Assembly: GCF_018691265.1 (NCBI RefSeq)
Contig: NW_024881329.1
Location: 3,906,001 to 3,970,000 of the forward strand
Direction: 5' to 3'
Length of the DNA: 64,000 bases
From: Tyto alba
Lineage: Eukaryota; Chordata; Aves; Strigiformes; Tytonidae
Shown here: piece by piece, positions 52,098-63,201 of the stretch
How the letters are laid out: each line of letters starts with the position of its first letter
Numbering within the stretch: the first letter of the stretch is position 1
Notes under the pieces: generated by a model
The model's input: only the letters and a program-made list of their open reading frames with translations
Database searches by the model: none
What the model was told of the DNA's origin: nothing
Position numbers and translations under genes: made by a program

Positions 52098-53829
52098 AGC
52101 TCCTTCCCAGCTCTTGCCCATCTGCGCGTGACTCCCACTTCCCTAGGGGCCAGTCAGCAGTGTTGCCAATGTCACCAGACAAGCCTTCTCCCAAGATGAT
52201 TATTTTTAACTGTATCACTTGTTAAACTGTGCTACACTACTAGTTTTATTGACTTTACCTCAAAAGCCAGAAAACTCATCATAAAGCAGAAAGTGGTGGG
52301 ATTATGCTTAGGTGTGTCTTTGAGATGAATATATAGCATTTTATTTCACTGGTCAGTTCTAAAGAAGTGGTTCTTCAGTCTGCTTTAACGTTTTATGAAA
52401 AGAAGGCTAATGTTTCCATGGAAGGATACGGTGTGGTTGCAGGAAAGACCAGGAACAAGCAATAAATCTACGGCCGGGTTCTCAACCTCCCTGACAAAGT
52501 CAGTTCTTGAGAGAAAAATCTGTAATAGTTAATGTACTAAATGCTATTAAAATTTGCAACCTGCCTTCCACCTCCTCTAGTACCTTTATGGCTGTCAGGC
52601 TTTTCTGGGAATGTGCCTGTAGGTATTCCATGCCTTCCTCGCTGGGGAAGACCTTGGAGGAAGGCAGACAAGACTGTCCTTGAGCAAGAGAAAAATTCAC
52701 AAATCGCCATCCTGGGCTCCCAAGAACGTGCTGCTGGGGTTGCTGCTGCTATTTCATGTGCTAATTGTGGTGCCTGGGAGTTGGCTGGAAATGAGGGGCC
52801 CCTTTGTGCTTTGGGCCCAAACATAATATGGACACTTAGATATTGGAGAATAAAAGCAGTAGGTGTGCTGGACCGAAGGGCACTTCCCCAGATCTGTGCT
52901 TTGTTTTGTAGGTAGCAGAGTACTTGTTAGCACTAATGACAGAGGTCTGAACCATCAAATAAATAGGGGATTTTTCTCATATGCTGTCCCTCAGTTTTGG
53001 CTGTGTATTTTAGGTATTAATTAATAAGTTGGTAAGGCTCGACTAGAGCTCATGAAGGGGAAGCTCAGCCCGGAGCAGTACCTCTTCTGTCTCTTGAGCA
53101 AGTAGCAGGGAGGGAAAGAAACTTCCCTCAAAACATCTGGCTGAGCTGAGCTGTGCCAGTAATCCTCCCCCAAGGGAAAGATGACTGACTCCCAGGGTGG
53201 GGCCAGATCAAAAGGAAGGTGCAGGGAAACGGAAACAGGGGTGAAAAAGGATGCCAAAATGTTTAAAATATAGCTGCTGCATCTGTCCAGTGGTCTAGCT
53301 CCTGTTTGTGGAATAAATTTTATGAAAGATGCACTTATTTATATTAGCCTGTGATATGTAGGTGCAGACCGACTGGCATGTTTTAAGAGGTTAGGAAAGA
53401 AAAGGAAAAAAAGACCAAGCTATTTTGCTTGCACTTTTTTGCTTGAAGGTAATTTAGTCTAAAAATCTTTGAAGTAAAATAAACATTGTATTTTAAGTAG
53501 CTGAAGGCATTTACTATGTTTGCAAAGGTCTTTGCTCTTTGCAGTCTGGTTTGAGGGGATTTGTTTTTGTCTAGAAGAAACAAAAATATTTGCGAGCATT
53601 TGACTCCTGGATTGCCAGGAGTCCTCTTCTGTGTGTAGTGGAATTGTACAAAGCATCATTTTAATATGAGTACAACGGATGGACACGCTGCTAGTGGGGT
53701 GATCTGCAACAGCTACATTAAACTCTTTCTTTCAGTGGCTGCGTTGAAGAATGATGGCTTGTTACTTGTTTTGATTTCCTTCCTTGCAGCGCTGCTGTTA
53801 GGGTGGTGCTAACAGTGGTCTTGTTTTAG
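52098..53829. other. Non-coding stretch between the two LTRs
   Basis: No gag, pol or env remnant is visible, so the two LTRs do not bound one provirus. A 124-codon frame at 52541-52915 (plus) overlaps a 95-codon frame on the other strand and shows no known motif. Confidence 0.65.
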
Positions 53830-53867
53830 GTGCTGGTTAGAGAGGTTGCCCTCGGGAGCCTGGACAG
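53830..53867 (+). other. Weak micro-exon-like segment
   Basis: The acceptor-like TTGTTTTAG at 53821-53829 is followed by 38 bases (frame VLVREVALGSLD) and CAG|GTAACC, a good donor word. The length is not a multiple of three, the exon is very short and no partner exon is seen. It probably arises by chance. Confidence 0.08.
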
Positions 53868-53879
53868 GTAACCTCCGCT

Positions 53880-54240
53880 GCGGCTCGGGAACTGTCCCTG
53901 AAAGTCTCCAGTGTGTTTGTCACCACCTGCAATTTGGAGCACCTTTCCAAGTTTTGAAACGTTCAGTGGTCCTGCGCTGTGAAATAGATCTGTGTTCATC
54001 TGGGGTAATTAATTTAGCTGGCAGGGACGGATTTATTATTAGCAATGGAAACCCTGTGAAACATGACAAACCTTGAAGTCAGGTGAAAAGTGGCATTTTC
54101 AGCTGAAGATTGCTTTGACCTTCCCTGCCAGCTGTACCGTCGTATATGGGCCAGACCTAAAAATACATTTGCAAGCCCAAAACGTCAATGCCTGCAGCAC
54201 TGTTGTTAAGCTTTATTGGATTCGAAGGTTTCGCTTGTAA
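53880..54240. promoter_or_regulatory. Possible conserved non-coding element
   Basis: A repeat-free block between two LTR insertions with dense factor-like words: TAATTA at 54006-54011 in a longer TAATTAATTTA, an AT-rich TTTATTATTAGC at about 54031-54042, and TGACCTT (nuclear-receptor half-site) at 54116-54122. A 76-codon frame crosses part of it but shows no known domain. Enhancer function is inferred from the look of the sequence only. Confidence 0.28.
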
Positions 54241-54745
54241 TTTAAAATGGTGATTTAAAACTTATTCCCTCTTTGGACATGGGTGGGATTTTAGGTTGAG
54301 GTTTGATACGTGTTATATTTTTCAATGCACTTGATTTCAAGTCGTGGCCTTTCATGGAGCTTTGGGGTTCCACAGAATATCGCTGCTGTCTGATACAGAG
54401 TAGCATTACTGCCAATTCAGAATAAAGAAATACGTTTACATCTTTCTGCACAGTAAATGTGTAAAAAGGATGTCCTATAACTTTGTGATTTGTGATAATG
54501 TTAATCTTTGCCCTTCAGTTTAAGTACGCGTGCACAGAACAGTCTGTTTACTTATGAATGTGCTTTACTAAATCACATGTGATTCTTATTCTGCAGTCGT
54601 TTGTGTTAGTGTACCCTACAGTTTAGAAAGAATGGTTAAGAGCATTTGAGAGCATTGAGTGTAGAAGGGTAATATATTTATGCTAAGCAATGTCTTGGAA
54701 TCAGTAACCACTGCGAAACTAAAAATTATAGCAATTAATTACTGG

Positions 54746-55516
54746 TATATTGGGTTTGTGTGGCAAGGGTTTGGTAGCAGGGGGCTGCAGGGATGGTTTC
54801 TGTGAGAAGCTGCTGGAAGCTTCCCCCATGTCCCATAGAGCCGATGCCAGCCGGCTCCAAGAGGGACCCACCGCTGGCCGAGGCCGAGCCCGTCAGCGAC
54901 GGTGGTAGCACCTCTGGGATAACGTGTGTAAGGAGGGGAAAAAGTTACTGGGCAACTGCAGCCAAAGAGAGGAGTGAGAATATGTGAGAGCAACAAGTCT
55001 GCAGACACCCAGGTCAGTGGAGAAGGGAGAAGAGGTGCTCCAGGCACCGGAGCAGATTCCCCTGCAGCCTGTGGTGAGGACCGTGGGGAGGCAGGCTGTG
55101 CCCTGCACCCAGGGAGGTCCATGGGGGAGCAGGGGGATGCCCGAAGGAGGCTGTGACCCCGTGGGAAGCCCACGCTGGAGCAGGTCCTGCCCCCAATCCC
55201 CTGCCCCCTGTGCCACTGGGAGGGAGGAGGGAGAGAAATCAGGAGCAAAGTTAAGGCTGGGAAGAAAGGCGGGGTGGGGGGAAGAGGTTTTAAGGTTTGA
55301 GTTTACTTCTCATTATCCTACTCTGAAATTAGTTTAACTTATTACCAAAATTGAGTGGGTTTTCCCATGATGGTGGTTGGTGAGTGAGCTCTCCCTGTCC
55401 TTATCTGGACCCACGAGCCTTTCGTTACATTCTCTCTCCCCTGTCCAGCTGCAGAGGGCAGTGACAGAGCAGCTTTGGGGGGGCACCTGGGGTCCAGCCG
55501 GGGCCAACCCACCACA
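54746..55516 (+). mobile_element. Solo LTR of an avian endogenous retrovirus (copy B)
   Basis: The same family and orientation as the LTR at 51133. It begins TATATTGGGTTTGTGTGGC and ends GCCAACCCACCACA, with the bases CTGGT on both sides (54742-54746 and 55517-55521; the edge is ambiguous by a base or two). It is about 771 bases long, shorter than copy A because most of the internal CCCACGCTGGAGCAG units are missing; one remains at 55169-55183. It retains a 24-base segment near the 3' end that copy A lacks. The first bases have drifted from the TG terminus. No viral gene is present. Its frame of 169 codons (54739-55248, minus) is a by-product of GC-rich sequence. Confidence 0.87.
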
Positions 55517-55521
55517 CTGGT

Positions 55522-58149
55522 TATGCAGGAAATTCAGAAAACACCTTCAAGTGTGAGAACGTGATTAAACAGATAAACACGCCAGGTTAAAAAACAAACA
55601 AACCAACCCCTCCCAAAAGACTTGACCTCAAGACAAGAAGCCACACAGAAGTCAATGAAATCTACTCTGATGTGAAATGCTTAATTTTCTGGTTATCAAA
55701 ATACTGAAGTAAATCTCTGCAATAGCAACAGACGTGCATGAATTCCTCTACTGTCTTCTGAAATATTTATAAGGAAAACTACTTAAATCATGGTTTTGCT
55801 ATTAAATCTTTTGAAAAAGAAAAAAACACACAGGAAAGGTTTGTGTACATGACAAAATTTTGCTTGCTTATGTTGTTAGAACTTGATTTTGCCCTTTGAA
55901 TATATGGTTATGTTTAAAAGCTACTTTCTTTTGGCATCCGCCCAGGTTGTGTTCTTCAGAACTCTAAAGAGTATGGGCTAAAATAAGCAGTAGTAGGAAT
56001 TAAACAAATACGGCACAGTCAAGCAAACGCTTTGATCAACTATCGTTGACAAATGTACTGTTGTGGAAAGGTTTAAATAACACATTTTATTTCTGTCTTG
56101 CTGTAGTACATGGCATTAGATTAATCAAAACAGGTGTATTCTAAACATTACCTATCTATCTGTTTTAGAAATTGATATGGTTAATCAAGAATTATAGTGG
56201 TACAATGTGCATATCTTTCAGTAAGTGCATTTAAAAACACATTTGGCAATAAATACATCATTTAGTTACATAATCAAACCATTAGTTTTAGAAAAAGTTT
56301 AAGAGAAGTGATGATGTGTAACCTCTCATCTGTCTGTTGAACCTAGCTACTTATTCCTGTTTGGATAGACATTTCAGCTTTTGATGGTGTTTGTACTGTC
56401 TTGAGCACCTGTACATTGCAACCTTCGGCGGCGGGGGGGCAGAATATTAAACACTGCAGCTACAAGGGCCTTGTTCCATGGGTTGTTCTCCCAGTGTTTG
56501 TGAAATACTGTCATGTTGCTTGCGACTTCTTCTGCACTTGTAGGGTCTGCAGTGATCATGATTCAAAACATTGTCCCTTTTTGACAGAGGAAGACATAAC
56601 TGTTGATTTTAAACATGGAGAGGCCTTTGCCATCATATAAATATGTTAAGGAGTTTTCTTGTGCCAAAAACTTAAATCTATGATCTGCTAGTTACAAAAC
56701 CACTTGATAAATTGGCACAAAAAGTGACAAAATAGCTGTAACAGCTTTTTTCAATATACATTGCACCACAAAACATAACGCCTAAAAGTGACATCTCTCT
56801 CTCTCCCTGAATATTTTAGGCGTTCAGAATCTGAGCTGCATAAATGGTAAGAAGGCACTGTGATGTGCTGTGTTGCACTGTGGTGGCTGAATTTAGTATC
56901 AACAGATGCAAAAATTCACCTGCCCGTGCCCCTGGGGGTGAGTTGTTCCCGTAAGAGGTGGGAGGCAGCCATCTGCAGTGGCTCCTTTGCTGCTGCAGTT
57001 GTTCGAAGTCTGAATCATTGGTTTAAACTTTTGTGGGTCTCAGATTAGCTTAACACAATAAAACGCGAATTTTATGGCCTACTGAAGAGCTGGCATGCAC
57101 TCACTTCTTTTATTCCCTGCTGTTGGATCTGGCAGAAAATCAGTGCATTTACCTCACTGTGGTATGGCAAAGCTCTTTTTAGGTTTGGGTGGGTTTTTTT
57201 GTTTGTACTTCATAGCTTTCAAGAACCTGAGTGGTGCTTTTGCAGGAGGCTCAAGTATGAACACATGCTGTCTAACCTGAGGCTGAGATGTCAAAGTTAG
57301 GGTCTCAGCATGTTTCGGGAGGTGCCCCCCTCCTGCACAGATTTATGGATGGAGCCATGGGTTTTCCAGATAAGAGCAGAAAGTGAGGTGGGACAAATGC
57401 AAGCCTAATTGCATTTCTGAAATGAAATAGAAGCTTTGAAAATCTCTAGAAAGCACGGGTGAATCTTTCTGATGTAGGTGAAGAAGTGTAAGTTGACAGA
57501 TGTCCTGTCACCATCATTTCTCTGTCACAGTTTATGCTTAAAAAATCCAGCTTTCTTTACAGATCTGCAAATTTTGCTCCTAGTGCTTGTATCACTTTGG
57601 AAGATACGGATAGGGGTTAGTAAACCACTGAAACACTTGTGAAGACTTTGTCTCAGGATATAATGCATTTTGATAGCTGTTGCGTAGCTGTATCAACCAA
57701 AAATGTTGTGCCTTGTGTTGCGTTCCCTGATTTCAGGGTCCTGTATGTCAGGAGAGCTAATGAGCTTGTTTGTTTTTCTGATTTAAACGAAGTCCTTATG
57801 CTTTCAAAGTGCGGAGAAGCAAACAAATCTGATACATAGTTTTCTTTTGTTGGATGCAGTTGTATTTTATTAAAAACACACAGTTCCGTACTGCTATTGC
57901 AGTACAATGTTTGTGTTGTACACTTTGAAAGAATGGTGGGGATGGTTGTGATATAATGTTCAAATACCATTTCATCATGTGATTTTTCTAGCGAAATTGT
58001 TTCAAAACTAGAACAAAAAAATCATCCCTTTACTTCAGTGGAATATAAATGCCCTGATCATCTCTGGAAAGACTAGCATTCTTTGCAGCTTAAGGGAACT
58101 CCCCCCCAGATGGGAAGCCAGCTCCGTGGTCTTGTTGCAGAAGTTTTGT
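55522..58149. other. Non-coding stretch, no gene recognised
   Basis: AT-rich sequence. The minus strand near 55900-56560 looks slightly like a 3' untranslated region, with several AATAAA-type words and a 61-codon frame ending at 56374, but there is no acceptor of quality and no known protein. A 66-codon frame on plus at 57639-57839 is likewise unassigned. A small perfect hairpin (GTACTGC, four-base loop, GCAGTAC) sits at about 57887-57904. Confidence 0.6.
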
Positions 58150-58540
58150 ACTCAGGTATTCATTGAAAGCCCTTTTTAGCATGATGCAGACTGACTGCTG
58201 TCACTTCTTTATTGCTTTACGTTTTATCAGAGTTTAAGTGATCTTTAGACTCAAGCGTCTGTAATCCTTTGCGGTGGCAGGGCTGTAAGGGTAAGCACCT
58301 GCATGTAATGAACAAACCATGAAGTGGAAATTGCCGCACAGATAAGGTCTAGGGAAGTTGGGGTTAAATGAAGAAAGCAGTAAGATGTAATCATCTACAA
58401 GATCGGAAAGGAAATCTGATTGCACTGGCTGATTTAGAGAGGAAACACTGATTTTTTCGCTGAGGTAGTTTATCTATCTTTTACTTACTCTACATGTCGC
58501 CATACAATTATTGTTGTCTATAACTGCAGCGCTGGGGAAA
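58150..58540. promoter_or_regulatory. Possible conserved non-coding element
   Basis: Repeat-free, even-composition DNA including an ACAATTATTGTTGT stretch (about 58504-58517) that reads as facing SOX-type words (ACAAT and ATTGT). No gene context or conservation data are available, so the call is tentative. Confidence 0.2.
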
Positions 58541-58854
58541 AAAGAGAACTAAATTTTATTTGCAGATAATTCCCCATAAATAAGCCCTTACATGCCTCGA
58601 AGTTCTTCATTACAGCCCTGTCACTCTGCGCAAGCCACAGGGTGGCTGTTAAATTGATTGGTCAGACCTGTGCAATGCTCCTCTCTCAGTGCCCAGCCCT
58701 AGAGACTGCCTCTGCTTCATGCTACCCAAGTTTTCCTCGCTTGTAATTTTGAATGGGAAAATACTTCCAGCCCTGTTCTTCAGCACAGAGCGAAGGAGAG
58801 TGTTGGTGGAGATCTTGCAGGCAGCCTGAGGTGGTGGGGTTTTTTTTGTGTTTG

Positions 58855-58873
58855 TTTTTTTTTTTTTTTTTTT
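58855..58873. repeat. T19 homopolymer
   Basis: Uninterrupted T run, preceded by another T-rich stretch with two G interruptions (58840-58853). Confidence 0.9.
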
Positions 58874-58979
58874 CCCCTCAGCTCACTTTGAAGGACCAGC
58901 AATGGCTGCCTCCATCTATAACTCCTTTGCTGTCCTAACTCCTTGCTTACTTTTTTATCAACTGGTTAATGCCTTTCAC

Positions 58980-59215
58980 CTTCACCCTTGTCTGATACCC
59001 GAGCGGTGAACACAAAAAACCCTCTGCAAAACATGTCCAGTGGTGCTGCCTGGCGGGATTGCTGTAAAAGGAAAGCGAGGAGGAGCCTGACTGCTTCCTC
59101 TGTGTGCTGCTGAGCGTGCCCTTATTGTTATTTCTGGATGTGCTGATTCAGCATTGCAATGGCGCATAATATATACAAAATATGAGGGGCTGCATACGTC
59201 AGATTAGAAAGTAAA
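58980..59215. promoter_or_regulatory. Possible regulatory block with MARE-like palindrome
   Basis: It contains TGCTGATTCAGCA at 59141-59153, whose arms exactly match the Maf recognition element TGCTGA(C/G)TCAGCA; only the central base differs. TGCAAT and GCGCATAAT words follow at once. Large and small Maf factors bind such sites. Target gene and activity are unknown. Confidence 0.28.
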
Positions 59216-60179
59216 CAGGTCAGAGTGTGTCCTCTGATGTGCATGTGTAGCTCGCTGCCATCAGCAGGAGCTACATACATCTAAAAGCAAATTCAGCCCA
59301 TGTGATAAGTGGAAAGAAGTGTGCCTTAAGCAAAAGGAACAGTGCTGTATATCCTACATTTAAGTGAACATCACTTGTAGCTGTCTTAACATATACCCTA
59401 CTCCCATTGTATATCTAACCGTAGTGATTAGCGCCTGTTAGGTATAAATGTGGTGACAAGCTGTACCTTTCTGTAGTTGCTTAAAAGTTACAAATAGGCA
59501 TGACTGAGCAGTTGAAAGACATTGAATTAAACATGCTTGAATTAATAGGGTAATGATTGGCGCTGCTCAGAGCTATGAGGTAAACACTAGCTAGAACTCT
59601 GCGCTATGTGGCAACCAGATTGAGCCATGGGGTTGCTGGAAGTATTCTGAAATGACTCAACTTTGTTGTTAAGCGAGAGAGATAATCCCAAGAAAGCTCT
59701 CTACGTAGGCTCCCTGTGCAGTTAACGTTTTAAACCCCCCTTTGGCTTGTTGTTATGACTTCAAAGATACTCTAAAGCCTTTGTTAAATTGATCATTAAC
59801 TTTGCAATGTTATAATTAGACATTTGAACTTGGCTGCATTCAAAAAGAAAATGCAAGAATGAAAATCCTAACCAGTGTTGTTTCTCTGCAGCTCATCAGC
59901 ACGGTCAGAGACGGATTAAAGTTCCACAGGAGTTAAAAAGCAATGGGAACTGAAGGCATTAACGAGCCTTGCAGGAAGGATAGGGAGCCATTAATCCACA
60001 AAGTTTTTCTTTGAAAGTATGGAGCGAGAATAATGTCAGGAACCCGAAATGGGTTACCGCTGGAGATTTAGATTTAAGCTCGTAAAACCATTTAGATGGG
60101 AATGTTGGGGTGGAAGCATGAGTTGGGGAAGTCTTAAGTTTCCAGCCCAGCAATCAAACATGTTGTACCACGCGGTTGT
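59216..60179. other. Non-coding stretch, no gene recognised
   Basis: Repeat-free sequence with scattered factor-like words, among them GTAAACA (forkhead type) at 59580-59586 and TAATTA at 59813-59818. No gene, RNA or transposon is recognised. Confidence 0.5.
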
Positions 60180-60560
60180 GCGCTGCCACTGACCTGTTAC
60201 GAGTCTGTAAAAGCGGCGGAGGAAGCCCCATGAGGCGGCTTTAAACAATAGCAACGAGCCCAAATGGCGACGGGGAAGATTGAGGGTTGGACACTGCGGT
60301 TAGACTTTATGAGGGCTGGGGCTGGGAGAAGCTCACCCCTACGTCTCCCACTTTCTTTCCTCAGTCTCTCCTGATGGAGTACGAGTCGAGACAACAGCTG
60401 GTAGCTACTATACGCCCGGCTGCATAGTGGATGGGAAACCCCATCTCCATAGTAACAGAGGAGGCATTGCATGTGCTGCTCCTGCTCGATCTGGGGAGTA
60501 GCTGGCTACAGACATCTGGTCAGTGTAGCCAATTCTCAGGGGAAATTAGCTCATTTCATC
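60180..60560. promoter_or_regulatory. Possible regulatory block with RFX-like half-site
   Basis: Slightly CpG-richer sequence than its surroundings. It includes CCATAGTAAC at 60447-60456, where AGTAAC fits the RFX X-box half-site RGYAAC and the left half (ATCTCC) deviates at one fixed position. This could be a weak RFX site or chance. A 91-codon frame on minus over the same DNA has no known domain. Confidence 0.2.
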
Positions 60561-61132
60561 TGATAGTAACCACAGAAACTTTTGACTTAGTTTAATAGTA
60601 TGATGCTGACCATGAGATAGAACTGACTGGTTCAGCAGTTTCAAAAGTCAAAGATTATCTAACTACTTTTAGATAAATATTTTTTTAAGGAAGGCTATTG
60701 CCTGTGCTCATTCCCCTACCCCCAGCTTTTCCCCATGGTGATGTATCTGTCTTGTATGTTGGTGATTCTTCGGTGTGGGATGGGGTTTAGGAGTTTAAAT
60801 GCAATTTTCTTTCTGTAAATATTTATTTCTTTTGCTTACATGAGCTCTTTTTATTATGCAGTGAACCCTCTAAGCCTTTCATCTCAGTGGAGCTCAGTAT
60901 AGTGTTGAGATACTGTCTGCGTTAACATACTATGGCTTGCACTCTAGAAAGTTTACTCCCCACCCCCAAAATCTTGAGTCAGTTAACTCTTAACTACTTT
61001 CAAAAGAAATATTCTGAGCAGCTCATACAGCTACAAAAACCCTCAGAATAACCAGTGAATATGTCTAGAAGTCTTGAGCTATTTAACATCAATGAAATCA
61101 ATTACAGGTCATATTTTTGTGTTCAATACAGG

Positions 61133-61353
61133 AGAAACTTATTTTTGCAGAACAAATTCTGTATCCGATACGCAGAGACTATACTGAGGATATGGTGGTT
61201 GGGTACGTTGCTTTTGCTGTTTACCGTAAAATTTATCAGCTCTTACTATCCCGTGTAACATTGAGAAATTTGGAAGAAATTGAAGAATGGAAACTTTCTT
61301 TCCATTTGCACGTGAAGACATCACTATGCATTTTGCATACGCCAATAAATTAA
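61133..61353 (+). other. Exon-like open segment, unassigned
   Basis: After GTGTTCAATACAG (acceptor-like, to 61132) a frame runs open for 73 codons to a stop at 61351-61353. It includes EKLIFAEQILYPIRRDYTED and, near its middle, a hydrophobic stretch around MVVGYVAFAV. Its mixture of charged and hydrophobic residues reads more like a protein than most frames here. I recognise no family, no clear donor follows and an AATAAA lies just before the stop (61343-61348). It may be a terminal exon, a decayed gene piece or chance. Confidence 0.15.
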
Positions 61354-63171
61354 TGTAGTGGACAATAGCTTTTCTGTAAGGATAATGCATGCATGCATGC
61401 AGAAAAGTGTCTTATAAGAGGCTTAAGAGCAACTTCCTAAATGTGTGGGGCGCAAATAAATTCTTGACCTTCCACATCCCCCTGCTTGCTACTGACACCT
61501 ACTCCTGGTTGTAAATATTTGAACTCAGTGGGTTGTTGTGACTGTCATGAACTAGAAAATGAAAACGCATGGACAGACAGAAGCCTGAACTGTATGTCTC
61601 CCTTTATGGAAGACTAGCAGAGCTGTCAGTATTTGAGAAGCCCTCCCCATGATTTCTGTTTGAGCATGTATGGTTGAGTGAGTGAAGTGCGTTCAGCGCT
61701 GCTGGACAACAGCAATAAATGATTATATGGAGAAAAAGAGCTGCTAGCTGCCATAGTTCTTAAGAAAGACCAGGGATATCTAGAGGTCTTAACAGAAATC
61801 TGAGAAATGCTTATAATAAACAAAGGGGCCTGAGCTTCCTAAAACGAGTCAGACAAGTGCAGCAGATGTTCGAGGGCCCCAGGTGGGTTATATAGTTGTT
61901 AATAAACCAGATGAGCTGAAATCAGTTAATGAAAGAAGTTTAATCAATCTGAGTTGATTCAAGAAGTGTCTATATGATGAATACATACTCCTTACTGAAT
62001 GAAGATTGCTTTCTCTGCTGAGCTCATGCTCTCATGTATCAAGAGTTACATCTCTCCATGGAGTTAAACCATTGAAAGTAGGTGTCAGATTTTTTCCCTG
62101 CTTGGTTCTCTTTCCTGTCTGGAAACAGTCATGTAACAATGTGAAGGAGTATGTGGGTGGTGCTAGAGGACATGGGAAGTCCTGTTTCACTCTTAACTTC
62201 GTATTGAGTTTCATGTCAATTGAATTGTCCTTGAAACTGAGAAATAAACCTCTTGGTTTCATAGTTTTAAAAAATTTCTTTCTGAAAGTGATTTGCATTT
62301 AGTCACTTTTTTTCTTGGTATACATAGGTTACAGGAATCAATAGGAAAAACACTACTTAATCTTATGAGAATCTTATTATGGACAAAATTATGATGGTAG
62401 GGGTCTTTGGGGGCCTTGAGATGGATGGTTGTTTGCCTTTCTGGTTTGTTTGTTTGTTTATTTTTATGAAGCCAAATGGCTTCAGTTGAAACTTGCAATA
62501 AGTCTTCCTGAAGCTGCATGTTGATAAAAATTGGAGAATCCCAGTGAGTGGGATTATTATTAACATGAACTCTTTTCTCTTGGGGTGTAGAGAGAATATT
62601 TCTTTTCTGCTGGGCTCCTTATTTTCACAACGCTTTCAGGAAGTTTAAATCTCCTCTGACGTGCCTGACCTTCTGATCTGTCTGTATCGACTAGTGGATC
62701 TGGGATTTTTGAGAGGGAAACTGGAGGTAGACAAGGTAATCACGTGGACCTCTAGGGAAACCAGCCCCAAAATAGAAACCCCTCGTCAACCTCTCTTTCA
62801 AGTGAGAACCGATGGCAAATTTCCTCTGCTGTTTATATCATTGCTCCAAGCTGAGAATGCTTTATTGGATAATTAAAAGCAGTTCTTCTAGGCTGACTGA
62901 TTTTTTCTTTTTAGCAGCTTTTAGCTGTCTAAAAAGTTAGGTTAGGTAGTATAAGCAAATCACATAGGCTTTCCCTTCATGGAAAAGGATAGGTACTCCT
63001 GAAAGTGTAGTTTATTACATCTTAAGGCACCTAGGACACTTGAGATTAATTTCCCTTTGTATGTGCCACCTTCTCTCCATGAATTATAGAAATAACCATG
63101 CATGTTTACCCTACTCAAGTACTTGGAGTTTTCATTCTCCATCAAGTTACTTTCTAGACAGGCAGTTAATA
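61354..63171. other. Non-coding stretch, no gene recognised
   Basis: Short frames only. A (ATGC)n repeat of about four units is at 61385-61400 and a TTTG repeat at about 62444-62460. A 71-codon frame at 62661-62876 (plus) has no recognised domain. Confidence 0.6.
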
Positions 63172-63201
63172 TTAACTTAGTTAATCAGTATTAATACTGA
63201 T
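63172..63201. repeat. Two abutting palindromes
   Basis: TTAACTTAGTTAA at 63172-63184 has exact six-base arms around one base. It abuts ATCAGTATTAATACTGAT at 63184-63201, an 18-base perfect palindrome. Both are AT-rich dyads of the kind bound by dimeric or paired homeodomain and POU-homeodomain proteins (the first resembles an HNF1-type site), but no gene is visible to regulate. Confidence 0.75.

Noticed and set aside
52098..54740. A provirus interior between LTR copies A and B
   Set aside because: No gag, pol or env similarity was seen and the two LTRs have different flanking duplications.
54739..55248. 169-codon frame on the minus strand
   Set aside because: It lies entirely in a solo LTR, overlaps frames on the other strand and reflects GC-rich repeat sequence.
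55900..56560. 3' untranslated region plus final coding exon on the minus strand
   Set aside because: AATAAA-type words are common in AT-rich DNA, the 61-codon frame has a stop two codons before its ATG, and the only acceptor is weak. The peptide is not recognised.
57880..57930. microRNA-type hairpin around GTACTGC-loop-GCAGTAC
   Set aside because: The stem is only seven base pairs and does not extend into a precursor-length fold.
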